This document shows positions 15,639 to 24,627 of a DNA stretch of 64,000 nt, in pieces. A program made the position numbers and the translations under genes. Source of the stretch: Clostridia bacterium (GTDB lineage Bacteria > Bacillota > Clostridia > Oscillospirales > Acutalibacteraceae); assembly GCA_017399535.1 (NCBI GenBank), contig JAFQBX010000037.1, positions 1 to 64,000 of the forward strand, in the 5' to 3' direction. The notes beneath the pieces were generated by a model. That model was not told the DNA's origin. It saw only the letters and a list, made by a program, of their open reading frames with translations, and did not search any database. Position 1 is the stretch's first letter, and each line of letters starts with the position of its first letter.

Positions 15639-17381
15639 ATGCAAAAATCAAGTCGGGTTGCGCCCGAAACCGTCTTTGCCGAGTTTAAGGCGGCAAGGGA
15701 GCACAAGGAGCTTATCGGCGAAAAGGGAATTTACGAGCAGACGAGGGTGAATGAGCGATTTTTTGTCGGCGACCAGTGGTACGGAGCCCGTTGCGGTACC
15801 GACCGACCGCTCGTCCGTCACAATGTAATCAAGCGAATCGGTGACTATAAAATGGCGGCAATCACCGCCAACGTTGTGACGGTTGCCTTTTCCGCCGACG
15901 GCGTCCCGAATACAATCGAGCTGACAAAAACCACTGATGCCCTTCGCAGAAAAATGGCGATGGGTGAGCCGCTCAACAATCTGTCGCATGAGGAGGAAAC
16001 CGCCCTCGTTATGTCGGCGCTCGGTGACTATTACCGAGTGACCGAGGAGCGTTTGCGCTATGCTAAGCTGCGCTTTGATGCGCTCAGAAACGCTTATGTT
16101 TCGGGCACGGGACTCATTTACACCTATTGGGACAGCGACTGCGACACAGGGCTGTATGCCGACCTCGAACGTAAATGCGCCATCAAGGGTGACATCGCCT
16201 GTGAGGTGCTTGACGTAGAAAACGTTTATTTCGGTGACCCCTCGATTGAGGAGGTACAAAATCAGCCGTATATCATCATTTCGCAGCGCAAGAGAACCGA
16301 GGAGCTTAAAGCGCTTGCCAAAAGATACGGACGTCCCCAGAGCGAAATCGAGGCAATTGGTGACTCGGACTCGGACGGCGAAAAGACAACCGTGCTTACA
16401 AAAATATGGAAGGAGCCAAACGAGCAGGGAGAAATGACGGTAAAGGCGGTGCAGGTGGTGGGTGGAGCTACCATTCGTCCCGTTTTTGATACGAAAATCC
16501 GTTTATACCCGATAGCAAAGTTTAATTGGCAGGACCGCAAAAATTCCGCATACGGTGACAGCGAAATTACCTATCTCATTCCCAACCAGATTGCCATTAA
16601 CCGAATGCTGACGGCAAACGTTTGGGCGGTTATGATGATGGGTATGCCGATTATGACCGTCAACGGCGACATTGTAAACGGCCCCGTTACCAACGACCCG
16701 GGTCAGATTATAAAGGTATTTGGCTCGCCCGAGGAGGCCCGTTCGGCAATCAGCTACGTTTCGCCGCCGACCTTCTCGCCCAGCTTCGAAAGCAATATTT
16801 CGTCGCTTATTTCCAATACGCTCACTCAGGCAGGGGCGAATGATGCCGCTCTCGGTGACATCAGCCCGAATAACACCTCGGCTATCATTGCTGTTCGTGA
16901 GGCGGCGTTGATGCCTCTCGATATGGTCAGAAATCGCTTTTATATGTTCTGCGAGGACGTGGCGAGAATTTGGGCGGAATTCTGGGTTTCGATGTATGGA
17001 CCGCGAGCCCTCAAAATCGTCGACGAAAACGGAACCTGGTACATGCCCTTTGACAGCGACCGCTATCGCAAACTCATAATCAGCACAAGGGTCGATGTCG
17101 GCGCAGGTACCATTTGGAGCGAGAGCCAGTCGATAAAGACGCTCGATAACCTCCTTTCGCGCGGTGCAATCACCTTGAAGCAGTATTTGAAGCGCCTGCC
17201 CGACGGAATTATCACCGACGTCGGCGGGCTGATTAAGGAGCTTGATGGCACACCGCTTGAAATTGAGCGTAAAAAGAGTGAGGCGGAGACGCTTATCGAC
17301 GGGGTAGAGAGCAGCGTAGGCGACCTCACCGACAGCGAAATTATGGCGATAAAGGAGCTTTCAGAGGGGGTTAAAATATGA
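15639..17381 (+). CDS. Phage portal protein
   Basis: A 580-residue portal protein of the podovirus/P22-like style, the dodecameric ring through which DNA enters the capsid. Recognisable parts: an N-terminal helical region (VNERFFVGDQWYG, RPLVRHNVIKRIGDYK), the clip/stem region with AKFNWQDRKNSAYGDSEITYLIPNQ, and the C-terminal helical barrel (TQAGANDAALGDISPNNTSAIIAVREA). The ATG at 15639 has AAAAGGAGTGATAAA directly upstream; the frame is open further 5' but that stretch lies in the promoter/leader. It overlaps the adaptor gene by 4 bp. It appears intact. Confidence 0.88.
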   Translation: MQKSSRVAPETVFAEFKAAREHKELIGEKGIYEQTRVNERFFVGDQWYGARCGTDRPLVRHNVIKRIGDYKMAAITANVVTVAFSADGVPNTIELTKTTDALRRKMAMGEPLNNLSHEEETALVMSALGDYYRVTEERLRYAKLRFDALRNAYVSGTGLIYTYWDSDCDTGLYADLERKCAIKGDIACEVLDVENVYFGDPSIEEVQNQPYIIISQRKRTEELKALAKRYGRPQSEIEAIGDSDSDGEKTTVLTKIWKEPNEQGEMTVKAVQVVGGATIRPVFDTKIRLYPIAKFNWQDRKNSAYGDSEITYLIPNQIAINRMLTANVWAVMMMGMPIMTVNGDIVNGPVTNDPGQIIKVFGSPEEARSAISYVSPPTFSPSFESNISSLISNTLTQAGANDAALGDISPNNTSAIIAVREAALMPLDMVRNRFYMFCEDVARIWAEFWVSMYGPRALKIVDENGTWYMPFDSDRYRKLIISTRVDVGAGTIWSESQSIKTLDNLLSRGAITLKQYLKRLPDGIITDVGGLIKELDGTPLEIERKKSEAETLIDGVESSVGDLTDSEIMAIKELSEGVKI

Positions 17382-17722
17382 CGGCAGGAAACATTTTTTT
17401 GAGAGCGATTTCGCTCATCGGATACACGGGTGACAGCCATATCGAGAGCATGAAGCAGAGGGCGATTCCCCTCATCAACGCGGCATATATCGACGTGTGC
17501 AGGGCAAAAAATATGGAATTTACGCCCATAAAGGCGCTGTCCGATGAGCTTGTGCTTGACGAGGAGCTTGCCCTCGACGTGATGGTGTACGGACTCTCCA
17601 TGTTCATCGCGCAGAGTGAGGGTGACGACGAAATCAGCGCCTTTTTCTGTGACCTTTATAATCGAAAGAGGGGCTCACTTGCGACAAGCGATCGCATAAT
17701 AGACGTGATGCCGCGTGGATAA
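17378..17722 (+). CDS. Putative head-tail adaptor protein
   Basis: A 114-residue, mainly helical protein beginning MTAGNIFLRAISLIGYTGD, with a conserved pattern (INAAYIDVCRAKN ... LDEELALDVMVYGLSMFIAQSEGDDEIS) seen in gp6/gp11-like adaptors that dock below the portal. The position between portal and terminase, with ATGA overlap to portal and 8-bp overlap to terminase, fits. Assignment is by length, fold impression and context. Confidence 0.6.
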   Translation: MTAGNIFLRAISLIGYTGDSHIESMKQRAIPLINAAYIDVCRAKNMEFTPIKALSDELVLDEELALDVMVYGLSMFIAQSEGDDEISAFFCDLYNRKRGSLATSDRIIDVMPRG

Positions 17723-19016
17723 AAGGGTAAGCGAAATCGTCGGCGGCGGATACGACAAATTCTGGACCGACAAAAGCCGGTACAGGGTGTTAAAAGGGGG
17801 TAAGGGGTCGAAAAAATCGACCACCTGCGCCCTTAATTTTATTGTGCGGCTGATGAAATACAGCGGCTCAAATCTGCTTTGCGTTCGTCAGGTTATGGAC
17901 ACCCACCGCTCGTCGACCTTTGCCCAGCTTAATTGGGCAATCGAGCGGCTGGGTGTGAGCGAGCTGTGGAAATCGACCGTATCACCCATGGAGCTGACCT
18001 ATCTGCCGACGGGACAAAAGATACTCTTTCGCGGATTTGATGACCCGCTGAAACTCGCTTCGACCACCGTTGCGAATGGTCATCTTTGCTGGGTTTGGGT
18101 GGAGGAGGCGTACGAAATTGAGCAGGAGTCGGCGTTCGACCAGCTTGACCTTTCGGTGCCGAGAGGAAGCGTGCCGCCACCCCTTTTTAAGCAAACGACG
18201 GTCACATTTAACCCGTGGAGTGAGCAGCATTGGCTCAAAGGTCGCTTTTTTGATAAAACGAACGATGCGGTGACCACCTATTCGACGACCTATAAGGACA
18301 ACGAGTTTCTCGACGCGACCGACATAGCAGTTTTTGACAGCATGCGAGTGAATAATCCGCGGCGGTACGCTGTCGCGGGGCTCGGCGAATGGGGCGTCAG
18401 CGAGGGACTTGTGTTTGAAAATTGGCGTAGCGAGGATTTTTGTCTCGACGAAATCGAGAGGGATAAGGAATGGCAGTTTCGGCATATTTTCGGGCTCGAT
18501 TACGGCTACACGAACGACCCGACGGCATTCATCGCCGCGGCGGTAAACCAGGTCGAAAAGCGGCTATACATTTTCGATGAGCATTACGAAAGGCGAATGC
18601 TCAATTCCGATATAGCGGCGATGATACGGCGAAAGGGCTACCACAAGGAGCGTATCCGAGCCGATTCGGCTGAACCGAAATCAAACGACGACCTGCGACG
18701 GCTCGGCATAACGCGAATAGTCCCGTCCGAAAAGGGTCGTGACAGCATTATCAACGGGATTGTGGGTATTCAGGAGTACGAAATTATCGTTCATCCTATT
18801 TGCAAAAACACGCTAAAAGAGCTCGGTAGCTACCGCTTTCGCGAGCTTAAAGACGGCTCGATGGACAGGTATCCCGTTGACAGTGACAATCATCTGATGG
18901 ATGCGCTCAGATACGCCGCCCAGGACATTCGCGGCTTTAAACCGACCGAGCCAAAGAAAAGGGTAAGAGGCGAAGGACTGTTATCTTCGTCCGATTTTAA
19001 GGGTGGCTGGACATAA
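17715..19016 (+). CDS. terL: Terminase large subunit
   Basis: A 433-residue DNA-packaging motor of the PBSX/Terminase_3 type. The ATPase domain has the Walker A-like GGKGSKKST, Walker B CWVWVEEA and coupling motif TFNPW. The nuclease domain has FGLDYGYTNDPTAF, IRADSAEP and SDNHLMDALRYA, giving the acidic residues for metal binding. All catalytic motifs are intact, so packaging could be active. The GTG start overlaps the adaptor stop by 8 bp without a good ribosome binding site, suggesting translational coupling. Terminase located after portal is less common than the reverse. Confidence 0.93.
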   Translation: MDKRVSEIVGGGYDKFWTDKSRYRVLKGGKGSKKSTTCALNFIVRLMKYSGSNLLCVRQVMDTHRSSTFAQLNWAIERLGVSELWKSTVSPMELTYLPTGQKILFRGFDDPLKLASTTVANGHLCWVWVEEAYEIEQESAFDQLDLSVPRGSVPPPLFKQTTVTFNPWSEQHWLKGRFFDKTNDAVTTYSTTYKDNEFLDATDIAVFDSMRVNNPRRYAVAGLGEWGVSEGLVFENWRSEDFCLDEIERDKEWQFRHIFGLDYGYTNDPTAFIAAAVNQVEKRLYIFDEHYERRMLNSDIAAMIRRKGYHKERIRADSAEPKSNDDLRRLGITRIVPSEKGRDSIINGIVGIQEYEIIVHPICKNTLKELGSYRFRELKDGSMDRYPVDSDNHLMDALRYAAQDIRGFKPTEPKKRVRGEGLLSSSDFKGGWT

Positions 19017-19041
19017 ATTATAATAAAAAAGGAGAAATGAA

Positions 19042-20412
19042 ATGAGAAAACTTGAATTTACGGTTGGCATCGACTCGATAAGTCCCGATACTGCGCAATT
19101 TGGCGGTATTCAGGGTGAGCATAACGCCACCGAAATCGAAATTACACTCACAGACGAGCTTGTTGCGGAGCTGATTGGGCCGATGAATACGGTTTATTAC
19201 CGCATTGATTTGGTTGACGGCGCAGGTGCTCATTACATCGGCGAGCCGATACAATACATCGGCGAAACAAGCTTGACTTATAAGCTTCCTCAGGCGGCAA
19301 CCGCGCAGGGCGGAAACGGCGAGGTGCGACTGGTCTTTTCCGAAGTGGTTGACAGCGAAACCTCCAAGCTGATGTATACCTTTGGAATGCGACTTTACTT
19401 TGAGTCGAGTTTCCACGGCGACGAGGCGGAAATAAAGGCGGTGGAGGACCTTTCGGGAATAGTTCAAAAGGCGAGTGATTGCGCTGAACGCGCCGAAAGG
19501 TCGGCTGTTTTGGCTCAAAATGCGTCATATTTAGCGGGACAATCTGTCGATGAGATTAATGAAATTATTTTTGACACGCTGGACGATTTGAAGAAAAGCG
19601 GCGAATTTGACGGCGAGGATGGGACTCCTGCCACGCACTCGTGGAACGGTACGGTGCTGACGGTCACTTCCGCAAGCGGTACATCGTCGGCCGACCTCAA
19701 AGGAGAAAAGGGTGACAAGGGCGACACGGGTGCGACAGGAAGCACCGGACCTCGCGGGGAAAAGGGCGACAAGGGCGACGACGGAATGGACGGTAAGGAT
19801 GGCGCTGATTATGTTCTCACCGACGACGACAAGAGCGAAATCGCAACCCGAGTAAATGCCGTTTCTTATTTTGAGGAGCAGTCGCTTTCCGACGAGGAAA
19901 AGCAGACGGCAAGAGACAATATCGACGCCGCAAAGAAAACGGGCGACTGGGAAAAGCTTTATGAAATCACGACCGATGGTGCGACGAAAAAATGGGAAAT
20001 TTCCACCTTTGCAGATGGCGATGCCTTGGCCTTAACCTCGCTTGGAGTAAAGATTGTTGCAAAAAATCCCGTTAGCGAAACACCTGTAAGCGCACATCTA
20101 ACACTTCGAGGAATGTATGTCGAAAACGGAAGCGACCTGCTCACAGTAATGGTGCCGTTACTGAATATAATAAGCACAACCGAAAATTTGGTTGCTGCTT
20201 CTACCGTAAACAACGATAGAGGTATATGGTTTACAAAATTCTGTGAGGCGGTGCCGAATCTCGCAGGTAAGTTGAGCCCGGAATCATATATCCCGTCGAA
20301 TATGTTTACTTATGACGGAGTGCAGTACCCGATTATAAACACAGTTACGCTGTCGGGCAACGGCACTCTTGCGGCAGGAAACACCATCGAAATCTGGGGG
20401 GTTAGGAAATGA
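19042..20412 (+). CDS. Fibre protein with collagen-like repeat
   Basis: A 456-residue protein. Residues 1-170 form a BppU-like baseplate/fibre N-terminal domain (MRKLEFTVGIDSISPD ... MLYFESSFHGDEAE type). A Gly-X-Y collagen-like segment follows at about 215-255 (KGEKGDKGDTGATGSTG), and then a C-terminal beta-rich domain of 190 residues, probably the receptor-binding tip. Such fibres attach phage to host surface polysaccharide or protein. The ribosome binding site AAGGAG precedes the ATG. Confidence 0.8.
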   Translation: MRKLEFTVGIDSISPDTAQFGGIQGEHNATEIEITLTDELVAELIGPMNTVYYRIDLVDGAGAHYIGEPIQYIGETSLTYKLPQAATAQGGNGEVRLVFSEVVDSETSKLMYTFGMRLYFESSFHGDEAEIKAVEDLSGIVQKASDCAERAERSAVLAQNASYLAGQSVDEINEIIFDTLDDLKKSGEFDGEDGTPATHSWNGTVLTVTSASGTSSADLKGEKGDKGDTGATGSTGPRGEKGDKGDDGMDGKDGADYVLTDDDKSEIATRVNAVSYFEEQSLSDEEKQTARDNIDAAKKTGDWEKLYEITTDGATKKWEISTFADGDALALTSLGVKIVAKNPVSETPVSAHLTLRGMYVENGSDLLTVMVPLLNIISTTENLVAASTVNNDRGIWFTKFCEAVPNLAGKLSPESYIPSNMFTYDGVQYPIINTVTLSGNGTLAAGNTIEIWGVRK

Positions 20413-20642
20413 AAAAATGGTTAAATGGCGAAATGGTTGAAATGACCGAAAAAGAAATTGCAGAAATAAACGAGCCGGCTTTATCATTTGTCTATGAGCA
20501 AAGAATAGTGCTTCGCATTCGTGAGAAATATTCGGTCGATGACGAGCTGGCAATTCTCCGTCAGCGCGACACAAAGCCCGACGAATTCGCCGCTTATAAC
20601 GACTTTGTCGAGGGGATTAAGCGCGAGGAAAGAGAGGGATAA
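20409..20642 (+). CDS. Small phage protein downstream of fibre
   Basis: A 77-residue acidic protein (MKKWLNGEMVEMTEKEIAEI...) of a kind often seen right after fibre genes in Firmicutes prophages; possibly a fibre chaperone. It overlaps the fibre gene by ATGA. Function unknown. Confidence 0.65.
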   Translation: MKKWLNGEMVEMTEKEIAEINEPALSFVYEQRIVLRIREKYSVDDELAILRQRDTKPDEFAAYNDFVEGIKREEREG

Positions 20643-20645
20643 CCC

Positions 20646-20930
20646 ATGTCGAGCATAGCGGCGATTGTGTCGCTTGTGGGTGAAATTGCGGTGCTTATCG
20701 GGGTGGTAGCCCCAATTTTTGCAAAGATGAACCGCATTTCAAACGGCACAAAATGTCAGCTTCGGAGTGAGATGCTTCGGATATATTATCATCATCGGGA
20801 AAAAGGGGTTATTCGTCAGTACGAGTATGAGAATTTTGTATATCTCTATGAAGCGTATAAGGCACTCGGCGGCAACTCCTTTATAGATAAAATCTATGCC
20901 GAGGTGAAAAAGTGGGAAATTGTTACGTAA
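20646..20930 (+). CDS. Small membrane protein in lysis block
   Basis: A 94-residue protein with one N-terminal membrane helix (IVSLVGEIAVLIGVVAPIF) and a charged, helical C-terminal part. It sits 3 bp after the previous gene and just before the endolysin, so it may be a holin-like or lysis accessory protein. I recognise no exact family. Confidence 0.6.
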   Translation: MSSIAAIVSLVGEIAVLIGVVAPIFAKMNRISNGTKCQLRSEMLRIYYHHREKGVIRQYEYENFVYLYEAYKALGGNSFIDKIYAEVKKWEIVT

Positions 20931-20943
20931 GGGAGTGATAACC

Positions 20944-21645
20944 ATGATACTTGCTGAAAAAATCATCGAAACCGCCCTAGCGGAAATAGGCGTAAAGGAA
21001 TCTCCTGCCAACTCAAACCGCCAAAAATACGGCAAGGAATACGGCGTGAACGGTACGGCTTGGTGCTGTCAGTTTGTTTGGTGGGTTTTTAAACACGCAG
21101 GTGCAGCGGCTCTCTTTTACGGCGGAAAAAAGACGGCATATTGCCCAACCCTGATGCAGTATTATAAAAGCAAGGGGCAGATTGTAAAAAAGAATTTTGA
21201 GCCGGGGGATATCATTTTCTTTGACTTTAACGGAAATGGGCAACCCGACCACGTTGGTATCGTCGAGCGGGTTAGCGGTAACAAGGTTTATACCATCGAG
21301 GGCAATACTTCGGTGGGAAACGACACAAACGGCGGTCGGGTTATGCGCCGAACAAGGAGTGGCAAAAATATTCTTTGTGCCGCTCGACCGAAATATGACA
21401 AAAACGAAAAGGAGAGCTGTGAAGTGAAGCTTGAAACACTCAAAAAGGGATGCGAGGGCGACAACGTAAAGGCGCTTCAAATCCTGCTCATCGGCTACGG
21501 CTACGATTGCGGAAAGCATGGCGCTGACGGTGACTTTGGCGCAGATACCGACAGGGCGGTTCGCGTGTTTCAGAAGGGTGCAGGGCTGGCGGTCGACGGC
21601 GTTGTCGGTAAGAATACTTGGACAAAGCTTTTAGGAGGAATGTGA
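20944..21645 (+). CDS. Phage endolysin: CHAP amidase/endopeptidase plus PG-binding domain
   Basis: A 233-residue cell-wall hydrolase without signal peptide. The CHAP domain has the catalytic Cys in TAWCCQFVWW (Cys41), the His in QPDHVGIV (His103) and the acidic residue in TIEGN. A peptidoglycan-binding_1 domain follows (VKALQILLIGYGY ... GDFGADTDRAVRVFQ). The ATG at 20944 follows GGGAGTGATAACC; a TTG 24 nt earlier lies inside the previous gene. It needs the holin downstream to reach the wall. Confidence 0.9.
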   Translation: MILAEKIIETALAEIGVKESPANSNRQKYGKEYGVNGTAWCCQFVWWVFKHAGAAALFYGGKKTAYCPTLMQYYKSKGQIVKKNFEPGDIIFFDFNGNGQPDHVGIVERVSGNKVYTIEGNTSVGNDTNGGRVMRRTRSGKNILCAARPKYDKNEKESCEVKLETLKKGCEGDNVKALQILLIGYGYDCGKHGADGDFGADTDRAVRVFQKGAGLAVDGVVGKNTWTKLLGGM

Positions 21646-21646
21646 T

Positions 21647-21847
21647 ATGAATATTAAGATTCGACTCAAATCGTGGGCGGTTTGGCTATCGGTGCTCGGC
21701 GCAGTTGGCGTGATACTTAATTCGTTCGGATTGTTTGAAGCGTGGGGAATTACCTCTGACGGATGGCAGAATATTATCACCGCCATCGGCTCAATCCTCG
21801 TCGGCTTCGGTATTCTCAATAATCCGACCGATAAGCAAAACTTCTGA
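21647..21847 (+). CDS. Phi-LC3-type holin
   Basis: A 66-residue protein: MNIKIRLKSWAVWLSVLG, then two membrane helices around GITSDGWQNIITAIGSILVGFGILNNPTD, the pattern of the phi LC3 holin family. It starts 1 nt after the endolysin stop with AGGAGG upstream, and is the last gene of late block 1. Confidence 0.88.
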   Translation: MNIKIRLKSWAVWLSVLGAVGVILNSFGLFEAWGITSDGWQNIITAIGSILVGFGILNNPTDKQNF

Positions 21848-21854
21848 TAAAACA

Positions 21855-21894
21855 AAAAAAGTGACCGCTGTTGCGACGGGGCAATAGCGGTCAC
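21855..21894 (-). terminator. Terminator between holin and the membrane-protein gene
   Basis: A 14-bp hairpin (21861-21874 with 21881-21894, one G-U pair). On the minus strand it is followed by seven T residues and ends the repressor/membrane-protein operon; it may also slow plus-strand transcription. Confidence 0.75.
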
Positions 21895-21928
21895 GAAATT
21901 TATGCGGATTTTCTTGATTTTTTATCGA

Positions 21929-23713
21929 TTATTCGGCGATGGAGGAGGCGGATTCGCCATCGCTCGTTTGGTCGGTTGTGGAAGAATCGCCGCTCGGACT
22001 TTCGGTTTCGGAGGTGGTTTCGTCGGAGACAATGGCTCCCGGTCCCATCTCTTCATCATCGATGAAATAGCCGATTTCGGTGATTTGGTCACCGCTTACT
22101 GCAACGCCTACGCGGTCGCCTACCACGAGGAAGGGCAGAATATCCGAAACGCCGATTTGCGCGGTGTAGATGCGGTTGTCGTCGAGGATAATGTAGTAAA
22201 CCGTGTTTCCGTCGACGACCGCTGATGAAATGTCCTCAATGGTCGCGGTAAACTGTTTAGCGTCGGCATTTGTGTCGGTGATTGATTCACCTTCTGCCGA
22301 CAGCTTGGCTAAATAATTCTTTCTCGCTTCTTTTACCGTGCTGCCGGTGCCGACCACCTGATACTGCTGAACGTCGACAAATGCGTACATTTTGACCAGT
22401 CCTGCGTCACCTTTTAGCGACATAAAGTAGGTTGGTCGGTCGCCGATATTGAGCAGAATGGGGAAGGTCGAGTAGTAGCCGAGATGCTGCACCTGCTCCT
22501 CTGCCGACGACATTGCCGAATATTCCTCGGCACCCGGCACGGCATAGTAGCGAGTTTCCTTTGTACGCAGGTTGACCAGCACAAAGCCGACGTTCGACTC
22601 GTCACTGACCACCGAGGTCATACCCGTATAAAGCCAAACGTCATCGTCGATTGCGAGATAGTTGTAGCCGTCGGTCGGCTGTAAAACGCCCTTTTGACCG
22701 AATACCGAGTTCCAGAAGCCCGAACGGTACTTTCCGTTGAATGTGAGCTGGTCTATGACGAGTGAGGCATCGTACACCTGGTCAACCCAGGTCGGCACCT
22801 CGCCGATATCGTAGTATTCACATTCGCCGGTCACTGCGTTAAGAAGTACAGCGCCGCCGATATCCTTTCCGCTCCAGAAGCCGATTTTGTAATCGACCAC
22901 CGACGCTACCCAGTAGGGTGTGCCGTTGTCGTCGATTTCAAAGGTGATGTTGTCGAATATCGCCGTCGGGTACTTAAAGCGGAGATAACGGTTGAGATTG
23001 CGCATAAAGTATTCACTGCGTGAGTATTTTATGCCATTTTCAAGACGGACAAGGGTGGCTTCCTGGTTGGTCATATCGACCATAATGTAGCCGGGAATAC
23101 CCTCCGACTGATTGTTAAACCACTTTATCGGGTCGCCGTAAAGCATTGGCGTGACTCGGGTTGGGCGGTTTTTGTAATTGATTTGGGTATAGTCGTCGGC
23201 GATTTCAAACTGCGAAACCAGGTCGCTCATTTCGCCGAGCTTTCTCTTTCCGAGGGCTTCGGCGGTATCGTAGTCGACGACGGGGATTTGGGTCATGTTG
23301 ATTTCGGCAACGTCGGTCGAAAAATCGCTGTCGGTTATGGTGATAAGGTCGCGGTATTTCGCGGAATTAAAAAACTGTGAACCGATGACGTTAAAGACAA
23401 GTGTCATCACGATAACAACGCCGATACCGATAACAATGCCGATAATCGGCTTTGACAGAGATTTGAATTCGCGCAGACCATCCTTTACGCTGATGGGCTG
23501 GCTGTTATCCTTTAACCCTTTAAAAAAATTCAGTATCGCGTGACCGAAATTGACCACCAGAACGATTATGGCGCAGAAGATAAGGAAGCTCCAAAAATCG
23601 CCGCTTTTGGGATTGAGTGCAGGTAGTGAAAACCAGAACACGATGAACATGAGCGCCAAGCTGATAACGGCTCTGGCCATTATTGAAATTGCTTTTTTCA
23701 TAAAAATAGACAC
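21929..23713 (-). CDS. Large membrane-anchored protein co-transcribed with repressor
   Basis: A 594-residue protein. Three N-terminal membrane helices (about 10-30, 40-62, 88-112) are followed by a long extracytoplasmic part (LISEF-like beta-rich repeats, e.g. IPVVDYDTAEALGKRKLGE, YIMVDMTNQEATLV, GGAVLLNAVTGECEYYDIG) and a Ser/Thr/Glu-rich C-terminal tail. Similar proteins occur in gut Clostridia genomes, as I recall, without known function. It starts 12 bp after the repressor stop and shares its transcript, so it would be made in the lysogenic state, where superinfection exclusion or envelope change is possible. It may also be a host gene trapped in the element. Confidence 0.65.
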   Translation of the reverse strand: MSIFMKKAISIMARAVISLALMFIVFWFSLPALNPKSGDFWSFLIFCAIIVLVVNFGHAILNFFKGLKDNSQPISVKDGLREFKSLSKPIIGIVIGIGVVIVMTLVFNVIGSQFFNSAKYRDLITITDSDFSTDVAEINMTQIPVVDYDTAEALGKRKLGEMSDLVSQFEIADDYTQINYKNRPTRVTPMLYGDPIKWFNNQSEGIPGYIMVDMTNQEATLVRLENGIKYSRSEYFMRNLNRYLRFKYPTAIFDNITFEIDDNGTPYWVASVVDYKIGFWSGKDIGGAVLLNAVTGECEYYDIGEVPTWVDQVYDASLVIDQLTFNGKYRSGFWNSVFGQKGVLQPTDGYNYLAIDDDVWLYTGMTSVVSDESNVGFVLVNLRTKETRYYAVPGAEEYSAMSSAEEQVQHLGYYSTFPILLNIGDRPTYFMSLKGDAGLVKMYAFVDVQQYQVVGTGSTVKEARKNYLAKLSAEGESITDTNADAKQFTATIEDISSAVVDGNTVYYIILDDNRIYTAQIGVSDILPFLVVGDRVGVAVSGDQITEIGYFIDDEEMGPGAIVSDETTSETESPSGDSSTTDQTSDGESASSIAE

Positions 23714-23725
23714 CTCTTTGATAAA

Positions 23726-24331
23726 TTAAAGCTTTCTGAAAACGTATTTTACCAGACCGACCACGCGAACTCGCGTGACGTCGGGACCCTCGAAAATACG
23801 GGGTGGATAATATGGATTTTCGCTGATTAGCTCGATTCGGTCGGCGGTGTAGCATACCTTTTTTACTACGCCGTCCTCGTCGTCGATTACCACGACTGCG
23901 AACGAGCCGCTGTCGACCGAGGGCTGAAGCTGAACGAGCAGGCGGTCGCCTTCCTCGATTTTTGGTGACATTGAGTCGCCCTTTACGTTAAGGAAAATAT
24001 ATTTTTCGTCAGGGGTGAGAATATCGGCGGGTACCGGCTCGTAGCCGTCATAGTCGTCTTCGGCAAGGCAACCTTGACCGGCGGCAACTCGACCGACGAG
24101 AGGAATGTGGACGATGGTATTGTGCTTTTTATCGTTGTCGTCGTCGATGAGCTGACTCTTTGGTATTTCGAAAAGAGTGGCTAGTCGGGTAATAATCGGC
24201 ATACGGGGAATTTTTATTCCCTTTTCCCAGGTAGAGACGGCCTTTCCCGTGACGCCAAGCAATTCGCCGAGCTTATCCTGGGTAAAGCCGAGGGCTAAAC
24301 GGTGCTTTTTTATATTCTCTCCGATGGACAT
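23726..24331 (-). CDS. LexA/CI-like repressor (HTH_XRE + S24 peptidase)
   Basis: A 201-residue phage-type repressor. The N-terminal HTH (GFTQDKLGELLGVTGKAVSTWEKG, residues 16-38) is followed by an S24 domain with the Ala-Gly self-cleavage bond (VAAGQG, Ala84-Gly85), the Ser nucleophile in VKGDSMSP (Ser120) and a Lys in GVVKKV (Lys157). All catalytic residues are present, so RecA-stimulated cleavage and SOS induction are expected. It is divergent from the 24628 operon and is likely autoregulated by operators in the shared control region. Confidence 0.9.
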   Translation of the reverse strand: MSIGENIKKHRLALGFTQDKLGELLGVTGKAVSTWEKGIKIPRMPIITRLATLFEIPKSQLIDDDNDKKHNTIVHIPLVGRVAAGQGCLAEDDYDGYEPVPADILTPDEKYIFLNVKGDSMSPKIEEGDRLLVQLQPSVDSGSFAVVVIDDEDGVVKKVCYTADRIELISENPYYPPRIFEGPDVTRVRVVGLVKYVFRKL

Positions 24332-24362
24332 AAATTCACCTCTTTCTTTGTTTTGTATGATT

Positions 24363-24452
24363 ATTATAAATTAAAAGTAGAAATTTTGCAATATTTTGTG
24401 ACTAAAAGTGACAAAATTACCCTTGACATTCTACTTTAAGTAGATATATAAT
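24363..24452. promoter_or_regulatory. Lysis/lysogeny switch: divergent promoters with shared operators
   Basis: Minus-strand promoter of the repressor: TTGCAA (24386-24391), 17 nt, TATAAT (24363-24368). Plus-strand promoter: TTGACA (24423-24428), 18 nt, TATAAT (24447-24452). A perfect 7-1-7 palindrome TCTACTTTAAGTAGA (24430-24444) fills the spacer of the plus promoter. A half copy (TTCTACTTTTAA on the minus strand) lies in the spacer of the minus promoter. Between them is a 25-bp imperfect palindrome with arms ATTTTGT/ACAAAAT (24393-24417). Confidence 0.75.
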
Positions 24453-24627
24453 AAAAAAGCCCCGAAAAAATTGAATAGTGACGTGAAATAAAAAAACCTG
24501 TGCTTATTATAAATTATAAGCAAAAAAGCGGAAATCAGACGTCGAAAAAGGTCGATTTTCCGAAAAATACTTTATGCCAAAAATCAAGGCAAAACGATAA
24601 ATCCATTTGTTAAAGGGAAAAAGCATA

